Assembly: GCF_018069865.1 (NCBI RefSeq)
Contig: NZ_JAGQDG010000001.1
Span: forward strand, 744,001 to 808,000
DNA length: 64,000 nucleotides
Source of the DNA: Ideonella paludis
GTDB taxonomy: Bacteria; Pseudomonadota; Gammaproteobacteria; Burkholderiales; Burkholderiaceae_C
Direction of reading: 5' to 3'
Both the position numbers and the translations under genes were made by a program. How positions within the stretch are numbered: position 1 is the first letter of the stretch; each line of letters begins with the position of its first letter. The notes beneath the pieces are model-generated. The model saw nothing but the letters and a program-made list of their open reading frames with translations. It was not told the origin of the DNA and searched no databases. This document shows, piece after piece, positions 52,489 to 61,811 of the stretch.

Positions 52489-53127
52489 ATGCATTTCCGA
52501 CGCACTTTGATGGCCGCAGCCTTGGCCAGTGCCACCTTGTTGAGCGCCTGTGCGCCCCTGCTTTTGGGCGGGGCGGCGGTCAGTGGCGCCTTGATGGTCA
52601 CCGACCGTCGCACCTCGGGTGCCCAAGTCGAAGACCAGGGCATTGAGCTCAAAGGCGAGAGCCGCTTGAGGGCTGCGTTGGGTGACCGCGCCCACCTGAA
52701 CGTCACCAGCTACAACCGCACGGCCTTGATCACCGGTGAGGTGGCCAATGAGGCTGATCGGCAGTTGGTGGAGAGCACGATCCAAGGCGTGGAGAACGTC
52801 AAGGCGGTGGTCAATGAGACGGCGGTGGCGGGCCTGAGCTCACTGACCTCGCGCACCAATGACACCATCATCGCCAGCAAGGTCAAGGCCAGCTTTGTCG
52901 AAGCCAAAGACCTGCAAGCCAACAGCATCAAGGTGGTTGGCGAGCGCGGCATCATTTATCTGATGGGTCGCGTCACGGAGCGCGAGGCCGCCCGGGCCGC
53001 TGAAGTGGCGCGCGGCGTGTCCGGTGTGCAAAAGGTGGTGCGGGTGTTCGAGATCCTCAGCGAGGAGGAACTCAAGGCCCTGCAGCCCGAGCCCAAGGCC
53101 AAGCCGGCACAACAGCCCGCACAGTGA
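52489..53127 (+). CDS. dolP: BON-domain outer-membrane lipoprotein DolP (YraP)
   Basis: 212 residues. Lipoprotein signal FRRTLMAAALASATLLSAC; two BON domains follow, LRAALGDRAHLNVTSYNRTALITGEVANEADRQLVES and KASFVEAKDLQANSIKVVGERGIIYLMGRVTEREAARA. A Pro/Lys-rich tail ends the protein. DolP supports outer-membrane integrity. Start at 52489 chosen over 52459. Last gene of the yraN-diaA-dolP group. Confidence 0.93.
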   Translation: MHFRRTLMAAALASATLLSACAPLLLGGAAVSGALMVTDRRTSGAQVEDQGIELKGESRLRAALGDRAHLNVTSYNRTALITGEVANEADRQLVESTIQGVENVKAVVNETAVAGLSSLTSRTNDTIIASKVKASFVEAKDLQANSIKVVGERGIIYLMGRVTEREAARAAEVARGVSGVQKVVRVFEILSEEELKALQPEPKAKPAQQPAQ

Positions 53128-53150
53128 GCGTCTCTCGGTCGGCGCCTCCT

Positions 53151-53178
53151 GCTGGCCCCCGCGTCGCGGCGGGCCAGC
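53151..53178. terminator. GC-rich hairpin between convergent genes
   Basis: GCTGGCCC (53151-53158) pairs with GGGCCAGC (53171-53178), with an inner CCGCG/CGCGG stem. It lies between the convergent ends of dolP and the dehydrogenase. No T tract is present, so termination strength is uncertain. Confidence 0.45.
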
Positions 53179-53185
53179 GCAGGGC

Positions 53186-54070
53186 TTAGCGCAGGCGCTT
53201 GATCAGGCTGGAGGTGTCCCAGCGCCGGCCGCCCATGGCCTGCACATCGGCGTAGAACTGATCCACCATGGCGGTGGCGGGCAAGGTGGCGCCGTTGCGG
53301 CGCGCTTCTTCCAGCACCAGGCCCAGGTCTTTACGCATCCAGTCGACGGCAAAGCCAAACTCGAACTGGTCGTCCACCATGGTCTTGCCACGGTTGTCCA
53401 TCTGCCAGCTCTGGGCCGCGCCCTTGCCGATGACGTCCAGCACGGCCTTCATGTCCAGGCCGGCTTTTTGCCCAAAAGCAATGCCTTCGGCCAAGCCTTG
53501 CACCAGTGAGGCGATGCAGATTTGATTCACCATCTTGGCCAACTGGCCCGCACCCGAGGGGCCTAACAGCGTGACGGCGCGCGAGTAAGCCATGGCGACG
53601 GGGCGCATGGCTTCAAAGGCCGAGGCCTCGCCGCCGCACATCACCGTCAGCACGCCATTGACGGCGCCGGCTTGGCCGCCGGAGACGGGCGCATCCACAA
53701 ACCACAGGCCGCGTGCGCGGGCGGCTTGGGCCAGCTCGCGCGCGACTTCCGCGGACGCCGTGGTGTGGTCGACAAACACGCTGCCCGGCGCCATGCCCGC
53801 AAACGCACCGTCTTCCCCCAAGACCACCGAGCGCAGGTCGTCGTCATTGCCCACGCAGGCAAACACGATGGCCGCGCCTTGGGCTGCCTCGCGCGGGGTG
53901 GGGGCTGCTTGGCCGCCGTGCTCAGCCACCCAAGCCTGGGCTTTGCTGGCGGTGCGGTTGTAGACGGTGACGGCATGGCCCGCCTTGCGCAAATGGCCGG
54001 CCATGGGGCCACCCATCACGCCCAGACCCAAAAACGCCAAGGCCTGGGGGGCGACAGGAGCTTCAGACAT
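53186..54070 (-). CDS. 3-hydroxyisobutyrate dehydrogenase / 2-hydroxy-3-oxopropionate reductase-family oxidoreductase
   Basis: 294 residues. NAD(P) motif LAFLGLGVMGGPMAGHLRKAGHAVTVYNRT, substrate motif DAPVSGGQAGAVNGVLTVMCGG and catalytic lysine in SGAGQLAKMVNQICIASLVQGLAEG are complete. Arg in the Rossmann loop (YNRT) favours NADP. The family includes HibD, GarR and related beta-hydroxyacid dehydrogenases; substrate not decided. It lies 9 bp from pilU. Confidence 0.92.
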   Translation of the reverse strand: MSEAPVAPQALAFLGLGVMGGPMAGHLRKAGHAVTVYNRTASKAQAWVAEHGGQAAPTPREAAQGAAIVFACVGNDDDLRSVVLGEDGAFAGMAPGSVFVDHTTASAEVARELAQAARARGLWFVDAPVSGGQAGAVNGVLTVMCGGEASAFEAMRPVAMAYSRAVTLLGPSGAGQLAKMVNQICIASLVQGLAEGIAFGQKAGLDMKAVLDVIGKGAAQSWQMDNRGKTMVDDQFEFGFAVDWMRKDLGLVLEEARRNGATLPATAMVDQFYADVQAMGGRRWDTSSLIKRLR

Positions 54071-54079
54071 GAGGATGAC

Positions 54080-55216
54080 TTAAACGATGGTGAGGTGTTC
54101 GGTGCCGGCGGCCAAATCGGTCACGCGGGCGCGCTTGCTGTTGAGCTTGATGTTCAGGCGCAGGTCGTTGACGGAGTCGGCATTGCGCAGCACGTCCTCA
54201 TACGCCACGGCATGGGCTTCGTAGAGGTCGAACAGCGACTGGTCAAAAGTCTGCATGCCCTGCTCGCGCGAGCGCTTCATCAGGTCTTTGATCTCAGAGA
54301 CTTCGCCCTTGAAGACCAGGTCCGACATCAAGGGCGTGTTGAGCATGATCTCCACCGCCGCAATGCGGCCCTTGCCTTCTTGGCGTGGCAGAAGGCGTTG
54401 CGAGATCATGCCTTTCAGGTTGAGTGACAAGTCCATCAACATCTGCGCGCGGCGGTCATCGGGGAAGAAGTTGATGATGCGATCCAGCGCTTGGTTGGCA
54501 CTGTTGGCGTGCAAGGTAGCCATGCACAGGTGGCCGGTCTCGGCGAAGTTGATGGCCAGCTCCATGGTCTCGCGATCGCGGATTTCGCCCATCAAAATCA
54601 CATCAGGCGCTTGGCGCAGCGAGTTCTTCAGCGCCACTTGCCAGTCGTCGGTGTCCACGCCGATTTCGCGTTGGGTCACCACGCAGTTCTTGTGGGGGTG
54701 CACAAACTCCACCGGGTCTTCCACGGTGATGATGTGGTCAAAAGCATTTTCATTGCGCCAGTCCACCATGGCCGCCAGCGAGGTGCTTTTGCCCGAGCCC
54801 GTGGCGCCCACCACGATCACCAAGCCACGCTTGGTCATGGCTACATCTTTGAGGATCTTGGGCAGGCCCAAGTCGTCAATGGTGGGCAATTGCGAGGGAA
54901 TCGTCCGCAGCACCAGGCCGACATGGCCTTGCTGCATGAAAGCGCTGACGCGGAAGCGGCCAATGCCTTGGGGCGAGATGGCGAAGTTGCATTCCTTGGT
55001 GCGCTCGAAGTCTGCGGCTTGGCGGTCGTTCATCAAGGCGCGTGCCAAGGCCACGGTGTGGGCGCCCGAGAGCGGCTGTGGCGAGACCTTGGTGACCTTG
55101 CCGTCGACCTTGATGGCCGGCGGAAAGTCAGCGGTCAAGAACAAGTCTGAGCCACTGCGGGTGACCAATAAGCGCAGCAAATCGCTGACGAATTTCGAGG
55201 CCTGATCGCGTTCCAT
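54080..55216 (-). CDS. pilU: Type IV pilus ATPase PilU
   Basis: 378 residues of the PilT/PilU retraction ATPase family. Walker A GATGSGKSTSLAAMVDWRN, Asp box TVEDPVEFVHPHKNCVVTQREIG, Walker B DVILMGEIRDRETMELA and His box HLCMATLHANSANQALDRIINFFP. The C-terminal end (LRLNIKLNSKRARVTDLAAGTEHLTIV) and its location after pilT with a cNMP gene between identify it as PilU. PilU works with PilT for pilus retraction. Confidence 0.96.
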   Translation of the reverse strand: MERDQASKFVSDLLRLLVTRSGSDLFLTADFPPAIKVDGKVTKVSPQPLSGAHTVALARALMNDRQAADFERTKECNFAISPQGIGRFRVSAFMQQGHVGLVLRTIPSQLPTIDDLGLPKILKDVAMTKRGLVIVVGATGSGKSTSLAAMVDWRNENAFDHIITVEDPVEFVHPHKNCVVTQREIGVDTDDWQVALKNSLRQAPDVILMGEIRDRETMELAINFAETGHLCMATLHANSANQALDRIINFFPDDRRAQMLMDLSLNLKGMISQRLLPRQEGKGRIAAVEIMLNTPLMSDLVFKGEVSEIKDLMKRSREQGMQTFDQSLFDLYEAHAVAYEDVLRNADSVNDLRLNIKLNSKRARVTDLAAGTEHLTIV

Positions 55217-55233
55217 GAAAACTCCCTTGAGGC

Positions 55234-55899
55234 TCAGTGCGTGTCTGCACGAACCAATTGCACCGACAAGCGGGCGCTGATCTGCCGCAGGCGCAGCGAC
55301 AAGCGTTTGCCCAGCCAGAGCGCCAATTCGGCCCCTAAACGGGGCTCCTCAGCCAGCAATCGGCTCAGGCTGTGGCTGGACAGCACGGCCACCGTCACCG
55401 GCGTCAAGGCCACACACGTGCCCAGGCGCGTGCCGCCATCCAGCATGGAGAACTCGCCCAGCACATCGCCGCCACGCATTTCACCCAAGCGGACCTTGTG
55501 GCCTGAGGGCTGCAGCCGGTCTTCGGCCACGCTGCCATCGAGCACCAGCAAGATGAAATCGCCTTGCTCGTCTTGAGCAAACAAGCGCTTGCCGGCCTCG
55601 ACCCGGGCGTAATCAAAGTAGTTGCCCATGGCATGCAGCCACTCGACGCCCAGGCTGAGCATGGCCGGGTCTTGCACCAGCAGGCGCACCAGCAACTGCG
55701 TGCCCGTGGCTTGTGCCACCGGCGAGGCTTGCAGGTCTGGCGCGCGGTGGCTCCAGCGCACAAACAGCCGGGTGTCAGTGGCTTGGTGGTCGACGAACTG
55801 GGTGGCGTAATAGCCCGAGTCCGCAGAGGTGCTGAGCTGGAACACGGGCTTTTGAGGCTTGCTGCTCCACAGACGCGAAATGAATTGCCACATGCTCAA
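55234..55899 (-). CDS. Cyclic-nucleotide-binding domain protein between pilT and pilU
   Basis: 221 residues. A cNMP-binding-like domain covers about residues 95-180: GKRLFAQDEQGDFILLVLDGSVAEDRLQPSGHKVRLGEMRGGDVLGEFSMLDGGTRLGTCVALTPVTVAVLSSHSLSRLL (quoted here in parts by position, residues 105-185). The phosphate-cassette spacing (GEFSML...TRLGT) is close to Crp, but no HTH follows, so it is not a transcription factor. Location in the pilT/pilU operon suggests nucleotide control of pilus retraction. Confidence 0.85.
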   Translation of the reverse strand: MSMWQFISRLWSSKPQKPVFQLSTSADSGYYATQFVDHQATDTRLFVRWSHRAPDLQASPVAQATGTQLLVRLLVQDPAMLSLGVEWLHAMGNYFDYARVEAGKRLFAQDEQGDFILLVLDGSVAEDRLQPSGHKVRLGEMRGGDVLGEFSMLDGGTRLGTCVALTPVTVAVLSSHSLSRLLAEEPRLGAELALWLGKRLSLRLRQISARLSVQLVRADTH

Positions 55900-55907
55900 G
55901 GTGAGGT

Positions 55908-56951
55908 TTAGCCAGGGAACATTTCTGGCGATTTGGCCCGCGTGCGAGCCTCGGCTGCGGCGATGATATTGCGGCGTACCAGATCGGCCAAGGCCTGATC
56001 CAGGGTTTGCATGCCCATGCTCTGGCCGGTTTGGATGGCCGAGTACATCTGCGCAACCTTGTTCTCGCGGATCAGGTTGCGGATGGCCGGCGTGCCCAGC
56101 ATGATCTCGTGGGCGGCCACACGGCCGTTACCGTCCTTGGTCTTGCACAGCGATTGCGAGATCACCGCGACCAGCGACTCCGACAACATCGCGCGCACCA
56201 TGTCTTTTTCAGCCGCGGGGAACACGTCGACGATACGGTCAATGGTTTTGGCGGCCGAGGAGGTGTGCAGCGTGCCGAACACTAAGTGGCCGGTTTCGGC
56301 AGCCGTCAGTGCCAGGCGGATGGTTTCCAGGTCGCGCAACTCACCCACCAAGATGGCGTCCGGGTCTTCACGCAGCGCGGCGCGCAGGGCGTTGGAGAAG
56401 CTCAGTGTGTGAGGGCCGACTTCGCGCTGGTTGACCAAGCACTTCTTGGACTCGTGCACAAATTCGATCGGGTCTTCCAGCGTCAGGATGTGGCCGTAGT
56501 GGCTCTCGTTGAGGTGGTCCACCATGGCCGCCAGCGTGGTGGACTTGCCGGAGCCCGTCGGCCCGGTCACCAGCACCAAGCCACGCGGCTTGAGTGCCAA
56601 GTCGGCAAAGACGGCCGGGCAGTTCAGCTGAGTCAGGGTTTGGATCTTGGACGGAATGGTCCGGAACACGGCGCCCGAGCCGCGGTTCTGGTGATAGGCA
56701 TTCACCCGGAAGCGGGCCAAGCCTTGCACTTCAAAGCTGAAGTCGCACTCCAGCGTGTCTTCATAGTGCTTGCGCTGGCTGTCATTCATGATGTCGTAGA
56801 CCATCGCGTGCACCTCTTTGTGCGACAGCGGGTCGACATTGATGCGGCGCACATCCCCGTGCACGCGAATCATGGGTGGCAAACCGGCAGACAGGTGAAG
56901 GTCAGACGCCTTGTTCTTGACAGAAAAGGCCAGCAGTTGGGTGATGTCCAT
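55908..56951 (-). CDS. pilT: Type IV pilus retraction ATPase PilT
   Basis: 347 residues. Walker A GPTGSGKSTTLAAMVDHLNE, Asp box TLEDPIEFVHESKKCLVNQREVG, Walker B AILVGELRDLETIRLAL, His box HLVFGTLHTSSAAKTIDRIVDVFP and the PilT-specific AIRNLIRE motif near residue 285 are present. Start at 56951 (MDITQLLAFSVKNKASDLHLS) is the family start. The upstream gene is divergent. Confidence 0.97.
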   Translation of the reverse strand: MDITQLLAFSVKNKASDLHLSAGLPPMIRVHGDVRRINVDPLSHKEVHAMVYDIMNDSQRKHYEDTLECDFSFEVQGLARFRVNAYHQNRGSGAVFRTIPSKIQTLTQLNCPAVFADLALKPRGLVLVTGPTGSGKSTTLAAMVDHLNESHYGHILTLEDPIEFVHESKKCLVNQREVGPHTLSFSNALRAALREDPDAILVGELRDLETIRLALTAAETGHLVFGTLHTSSAAKTIDRIVDVFPAAEKDMVRAMLSESLVAVISQSLCKTKDGNGRVAAHEIMLGTPAIRNLIRENKVAQMYSAIQTGQSMGMQTLDQALADLVRRNIIAAAEARTRAKSPEMFPG

Positions 56952-57033
56952 GGATGCGAATGCCCGCAAAAAGTGGCTCAGGGAATCGGCAGGTCAGGGG
57001 CCAAGCCAGCCCCTGGTTTATCCTCCCACCATC

Positions 57034-57759
57034 ATGTTCAGTATCGCCGAGAACCTTCAAGACTTGAGCCTCCGTGTGCAGCGTGCCTGTGAGCAAGCGC
57101 AACGGTCTGCCAAGGATGTCACTGTGTTGGCGGTGAGCAAGACTTGCCCGGCTGATGCGGTGCGCCAAGCCTATGCGGCAGGCCAGCGGGCCTTTGGCGA
57201 GAACTATGTGCAAGAGGCGGTCGAGAAGATGGCCGCGCTGGTCGACTTGCGGCCACACCTCAGTTGGCACCTGATCGGCCCACTGCAGTCCAACAAGACA
57301 AGGGTCGTGGCCGAGCACTTCGACTGGGTCCACTCGGTCGACCGGCTCAAGATTGCTCAGCGCCTGAGCGAGCAGCGCCCGGACCATTTGCCGCCTTTGC
57401 AAGTCTGCTTGCAGGTCAATATCAGCGGCGAATCGAGCAAAAGTGGGCTCTCTGCGGCAGAACTGCCGGCCGTAGCGCAGGCTGTGGCGGCCTTACCCCG
57501 GCTGCACCTGCGCGGCTTGATGGCCGTGCCTGCGCCGGCCGAGGGCTTGGCCGCCCAGCGCGAGCCGCACCGGGCCTTGGCCGCTTTGTGGGCGCAACTG
57601 CGGGCTCAAGGGCTGGCACTCGATACTCTGTCCATGGGCATGAGCCATGACCTGGAAGCCGCAGTGCTGGAAGGCGCCACGCTGGTTCGGGTGGGCACCG
57701 CCATATTTGGCAGCCGCCCCCTCAAGACACCATCTCCGACACAAACACCCCTTGCATGA
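57034..57759 (+). CDS. YggS/PROSC-family PLP homeostasis protein
   Basis: 241 residues. PLP lysine is in VLAVSKTCPADAVRQAY; FGENYVQEAVEK, WHLIGPLQSNKTRVVAEHFDWVHSVD and GMSHDLEAAVLEGATLVRVGTAIFG are the diagnostic YggS motifs. The family controls PLP availability and is often next to pilT. Divergent from pilT. The 3' end overlaps the small minus-strand ORF by 38 bp. Confidence 0.95.
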   Translation: MFSIAENLQDLSLRVQRACEQAQRSAKDVTVLAVSKTCPADAVRQAYAAGQRAFGENYVQEAVEKMAALVDLRPHLSWHLIGPLQSNKTRVVAEHFDWVHSVDRLKIAQRLSEQRPDHLPPLQVCLQVNISGESSKSGLSAAELPAVAQAVAALPRLHLRGLMAVPAPAEGLAAQREPHRALAALWAQLRAQGLALDTLSMGMSHDLEAAVLEGATLVRVGTAIFGSRPLKTPSPTQTPLA

Positions 57760-57952
57760 ACTCCTGCGTGGGCTCGGTCAGCCACGCCACACCCTTGAAC
57801 AGCTCAGGCCAGGCGATGGGCAGAAAGTCTTGGTCATTGAGCTCACCCGCCAAGAAGGCCGCTTGTAGGGCCGGTGACAAGGTGGTGGAACTGGCGGACT
57901 GGGGTGCGGGGTGTTGCACGACGGTCTCCTCGGGTGGGGGAGGCCGCATCAT
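57722..57952 (-). CDS. Small hypothetical protein
   Basis: 76 residues, MMRPPPPEETVV... with a hydrophilic first half and QAAFLAGELNDQDFLPIAWPELFKGVAWLTEPTQEFMQGVF in the second. The amphipathic composition looks protein-like, but it overlaps the end of the YggS-family gene and no family is recognised. Another start could be internal. Confidence 0.4.
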   Translation of the reverse strand: MMRPPPPEETVVQHPAPQSASSTTLSPALQAAFLAGELNDQDFLPIAWPELFKGVAWLTEPTQEFMQGVFVSEMVS

Positions 57953-58057
57953 GGCGGCCCACCTCAGCCTTGCCCATCGCCCCAGCGGGGGGCCACTTGG
58001 GGGAGCGGGAAACTACCGCACCCTTTGGGGGGCATCAGGAGGAGGGGGAGGCGCGGC

Positions 58058-58555
58058 TCAGGCCCCCAGGCTCAGCGTCGTGGTGTTTTTGACCTCTTCC
58101 ATCACTGCATAAGTGCGGGTCTCCCGCACACCGGGCAGTGACCAGATCACATCCCCCACAAAGGAGCGGTAAGCGCTCATGTCAGAGACACGGGTCTTGA
58201 GCAGGTAGTCAAAGCCTCCCGCCACCAGGTGGCACTCCAGGATCTCCGGCCGCACCTGCACGGCGGCGCGGAAGCTGTCCATCACGTCATGCACGGTGCG
58301 GTCGAGCAGCACCTCGACAAACACCATCAGCCCCGCGCCCAGCTTATTGGGGTTGAGCTTGGCCTCATAGCCCAGGATGTAGTTCTCCCGGGTCAGGCGC
58401 TTGACGCGCTCCAGCACAGCCGTGGGCGAGAGATGCACCTCCTCAGCCAGTTTGAGGTTGCTGATGCGCCCGTCTTTTTGGAGGACGCGCAAGATGCGCA
58501 GGTCGATTTTGTCGAGACCGCGCTCTGCATCTGAAAGGTCTAAAGGCACTTTCAT
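58058..58555 (-). CDS. Lrp/AsnC-family transcriptional regulator (PutR-like)
   Basis: 165 residues. HTH near residues 20-60: LDKIDLRILRVLQKDGRISNLKLAEEVHLSPTAVLERVKRL; RAM domain after (GLMVFVEVLLDRTVHDVMDSF; VAGGFDYLLKTRVSDMSAYRSFVG). Start at 58555 (MKVPLDLSDAE) preferred. Divergent from putA with a 96-bp gap: this geometry is typical of proline-responsive regulators of proline catabolism when PutA lacks a DNA-binding domain. Confidence 0.93.
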   Translation of the reverse strand: MKVPLDLSDAERGLDKIDLRILRVLQKDGRISNLKLAEEVHLSPTAVLERVKRLTRENYILGYEAKLNPNKLGAGLMVFVEVLLDRTVHDVMDSFRAAVQVRPEILECHLVAGGFDYLLKTRVSDMSAYRSFVGDVIWSLPGVRETRTYAVMEEVKNTTTLSLGA

Positions 58556-58651
58556 ACCGGGGAAAACTCCGTCAAGACCATAAAACTCCGAATCTTTTTC
58601 AGTAATTGTGGCTTTAAGCTGCAATTCTTACCAGTCAGGTTTTCTACTGCC
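58556..58651. promoter_or_regulatory. Divergent lrp-type/putA promoter region
   Basis: The 96-bp shared gap is AT-richer than its surroundings, as expected for two promoters plus an Lrp-type operator. I cannot point to a certain binding site. Confidence 0.4.
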
Positions 58652-61600
58652 ATGAACACCCTCACCGCAACCGCTCCGGCCTCCTTTTCTGTGCCAGCGC
58701 CTCACCAGCGCCTGCCTTTTGCCTATCTGCCGGAGGCCCAGGCCTTGGCCGCGGCGCGTGCGCGGCTCGGCGCGGTGACGGAGTGGAGTGCTGTGATCGA
58801 GCACGCCCGCCCCTGGATCCGGGCGGTGCGTGAGAAGCCGGCACCCTTTTGGGCCATGGAGTCCTTGCTCAAGGAGTACCCCATCTCCAGCGCCGAAGGC
58901 CTGGCCTTGATGCGCCTGGCCGAGGCCCTGCTGCGGGTGCCGGATGTCGAAACCGCGGTGGCCTTGACGGCGGATCAGTTGGGCCGGGCTGACTTTGACC
59001 AGACCGACGGTGGGGTCTGGGCCGGCTTGTCCGCCAGCGCCATCGCCATGTCCAAGAAGTTCCTGCCCGGCGCCGAAGAAGAGGCGGGGTTGCTGAAGCG
59101 CCTGGGCGCTCGCACCGTGGTGGCTGCCACCGTGCGCGCCATCCAACTGCTGGGCCGTCAGTTTGTGCTGGGCCGCACCATTGGCGAGGCCATGAGCGAG
59201 GCCGCCAGCCAGCGCAAAGCCCTGTCCAATCTGCGCTTCTCCTATGACATGCTGGGCGAAGGCGCCCGCACCGAGGACGACGCCCGCCGCTATCTGGCCT
59301 CGTATGCCAATGCCATCAAGACGATTGCCGTGGCGCAAGGCACCCACACCCGCGGCCCAGAGGGTGCCGATGGCATCTCCATCAAGCTCTCGGCCTTGTT
59401 CTCGCGCTATGAAGACGCCCAGCGCGAGCGCGTCTTTGCCGAGCTGCTGCCCCGCGTCTGGAGCCTGATCGAGCAGGCCGCCACGGCCAACCTCAACCTC
59501 ACCATTGACGCCGAAGAGGTCGACCGGCTGGAGCTGTCGCTGGACGTGTTCGAAGCCTTGGCCGCCCGCATCAGCCGCAGCTACCCGCACTGGCGTGGCT
59601 TTGGCCTGGCCGTGCAGGCCTACCAGACTCGTGCGCTGGCCGTGGTCGACGAAGTCGCCCGCATTGCCCGCGAGCACGGCTTGCGCTTCATGGTTCGCTT
59701 GGTCAAGGGCGCCTACTGGGACGGCGAGATCAAGCGCGCCCAAGAGCTGGGCTTGGCCGGCTATCCGGTCTACACCCACAAGCCGCACACCGATGTCTCT
59801 TACCTGGCCTGCGCCCAAGCGCTGCTCGGCCATCGCAAGGTCATCTACCCGCAGTTCGCCACCCACAACGCCGGCACCATCTCGGCCATCACCCGCATGG
59901 CCGCACAGGCCGGCGCCGAGCCGGACAAAGACTACGAGATGCAGCGCCTGCATGGCATGGGTGACGGCATCTACCGCGAAGTGCTGGCCGACGGCCACAT
60001 GGCTTGCCGCGTCTATGCCCCGGTGGGCGAGCATCGCGACTTGCTGGCCTACTTGGTGCGCCGCCTGCTGGAGAACGGCGCCAATTCTTCCTTTGTGCAC
60101 CAATTGGCCGACGAGCAAGTGCCCACCGACGAGTTGCTCTCTTCCCCGCTGGACGCCTGCGTGGCGGGCGAGCACATCGAGGCCTTCCCGCTGCCGCATG
60201 CACTGTATGGCGAGGGCCGCCGCAACTCCACCGGGGCTGACTTGACCTGCCTGGTGCAGCGCCGCCCGCTGGACGAGGCCATTGCCAAAACCCATGTGCC
60301 CCCGGTGCCTGAGGCCAGCACGGCTCAGATCGAGCTGGCCATGGGCACGCTGCACACCGGCTTTGAGGCCTGGAGCGCCCGTCCCTTGGCCGAGCGCGCC
60401 GCCATCATCCGCAAGGCCGGTGACCTGCTGGATGCCCGCTTGGCCGAGTTCTGCGGCCTGCTGGTCAAAGAGGCGCACAAGACCCTGGGCGACTGCGTGG
60501 CCGAAGTGCGCGAGGCGGTGGACTTCTGCCGCTACTACGCCGACCAAGCCGAACAGCGCCTGGCCGAGCAAACCTTGCCCGGCCCCACCGGCGAGAGCAA
60601 CACCTTGCGCCTGCATGGCCGCGGCGTGTTCGTCTGCATCAGCCCCTGGAACTTCCCGCTGGCCATCTTTGCCGGCCAAGTGGTGGCCGCTTTGGTGACG
60701 GGCAACACCGTGGCCGCCAAGCCCGCCGAGCAAACCCCGGCCGTGGCCCAGCGCATGGTCGAGCTGCTGCGCGAAGCCGGCGTGCCCGAAGACGCCTTGA
60801 TCTTGCTGCATGGCCCTGGTGAAACCGTGGGCGCAGGCTTGGTGGCCGACGCCCGCACCGCTGGTGTCTGCTTCACCGGCTCCACCCAAGTGGCGCGTTT
60901 GATCAACCGCGCCCTGGCCCAAAAAGACGGCCCCATCGTGCCGCTGATTGCTGAAACCGGCGGCCTGAATGCCATGCTGGTGGACAGCACGGCCCTGCCC
61001 GAGCAAGTGGTCGACGCCGTGGTGCAAAGCGCCTTCCGCTCGGCCGGCCAGCGCTGCTCTGCGCTGCGCCTGCTGTGCGTGCACGAGGGCATTGCCGACG
61101 GTGTGATCGAGATGATCAAGGGCGCCATGGCCGAGCTGAGCGTGGGCGACCCGGCGCTTTTGGCCACCGATGTCGGCCCGGTCATCGACGACGAGGCCTT
61201 CACCGGTATCAGCCGCCATGTCGAGCGCCTGCGCCGCGAGGCCAAGCTGCTGGGCGAAACCGCGCTGTCCGCAGGCAGCGCCGCCGTGCCGCGCTTGGTG
61301 GCCCCCATCGCCTTTGAGCTGCCCCGCATCAGCGACCTGCGCCAAGAGATTTTTGGCCCGGTGTTGCACGTGGTGCGTTGGAGCGGCGACGTGGACGCCG
61401 TGGTGCGCGAGATCAACGCCCTGGGCTATGGCCTGACCTTCGGCATCCAAACCCGCATCGACAGCCGCGCCGCCCGCCTGGCCCACCAGGCCCGCATCGG
61501 CAATGTCTATGTGAACCGCAACATGATCGGCGCCGTCGTCGGCGTCCAACCCTTCGGCGGCGAAGGCCTCTCCGGCACCGGCCCCAAGGCCGGTGGCCCG

Positions 61601-61693
61601 CACTACCTCTACCGCTTCTGCGCCGAACAAACCGTGACCATCAATACGGCAGCGGCGGGGGGCAATGCCACGCTGTTGGCGGGGGGGCATTGA
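58652..61693 (+). CDS. putA: Bifunctional proline dehydrogenase / L-glutamate gamma-semialdehyde dehydrogenase PutA
   Basis: 1013 residues, converting proline to glutamate in two steps. PRODH domain about residues 70-470 with MTIDAEEVDR-type NLTIDAEEVDRLELSLDVF, FMVRLVKGAYWDGEIKRAQELG, PQFATHNAGTI and HGMGDGIYREV. P5C dehydrogenase domain about 510-1000: FVCISPWNFPLAIFAGQVVAAL, FTGSTQVARLINRAL, ETGGLNAMLVDST and catalytic Cys in FRSAGQRCSALRLL. The length shows there is no N-terminal ribbon-helix-helix domain, as in the shorter PutA proteins. Confidence 0.97.
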   Translation: MNTLTATAPASFSVPAPHQRLPFAYLPEAQALAAARARLGAVTEWSAVIEHARPWIRAVREKPAPFWAMESLLKEYPISSAEGLALMRLAEALLRVPDVETAVALTADQLGRADFDQTDGGVWAGLSASAIAMSKKFLPGAEEEAGLLKRLGARTVVAATVRAIQLLGRQFVLGRTIGEAMSEAASQRKALSNLRFSYDMLGEGARTEDDARRYLASYANAIKTIAVAQGTHTRGPEGADGISIKLSALFSRYEDAQRERVFAELLPRVWSLIEQAATANLNLTIDAEEVDRLELSLDVFEALAARISRSYPHWRGFGLAVQAYQTRALAVVDEVARIAREHGLRFMVRLVKGAYWDGEIKRAQELGLAGYPVYTHKPHTDVSYLACAQALLGHRKVIYPQFATHNAGTISAITRMAAQAGAEPDKDYEMQRLHGMGDGIYREVLADGHMACRVYAPVGEHRDLLAYLVRRLLENGANSSFVHQLADEQVPTDELLSSPLDACVAGEHIEAFPLPHALYGEGRRNSTGADLTCLVQRRPLDEAIAKTHVPPVPEASTAQIELAMGTLHTGFEAWSARPLAERAAIIRKAGDLLDARLAEFCGLLVKEAHKTLGDCVAEVREAVDFCRYYADQAEQRLAEQTLPGPTGESNTLRLHGRGVFVCISPWNFPLAIFAGQVVAALVTGNTVAAKPAEQTPAVAQRMVELLREAGVPEDALILLHGPGETVGAGLVADARTAGVCFTGSTQVARLINRALAQKDGPIVPLIAETGGLNAMLVDSTALPEQVVDAVVQSAFRSAGQRCSALRLLCVHEGIADGVIEMIKGAMAELSVGDPALLATDVGPVIDDEAFTGISRHVERLRREAKLLGETALSAGSAAVPRLVAPIAFELPRISDLRQEIFGPVLHVVRWSGDVDAVVREINALGYGLTFGIQTRIDSRAARLAHQARIGNVYVNRNMIGAVVGVQPFGGEGLSGTGPKAGGPHYLYRFCAEQTVTINTAAAGGNATLLAGGH

Positions 61694-61811
61694 GGGGGGT
61701 GCTCAGGTCATTGCGCTTGGGCGTCGCTGGCTATTCGGTGAGTTGCTTGATCGGCCTTATAGCTGGCTTGGCGGTTCTCAGGCTGACCGGTGGAGGACTG
61801 CCTGGCCCTGT

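Noticed and set aside
58628-61690. Long minus-strand open frame opposite putA
   Set aside because: It is antisense to a strongly conserved gene, Gly/His/Gln/Ala-rich, and lacks any family motif.
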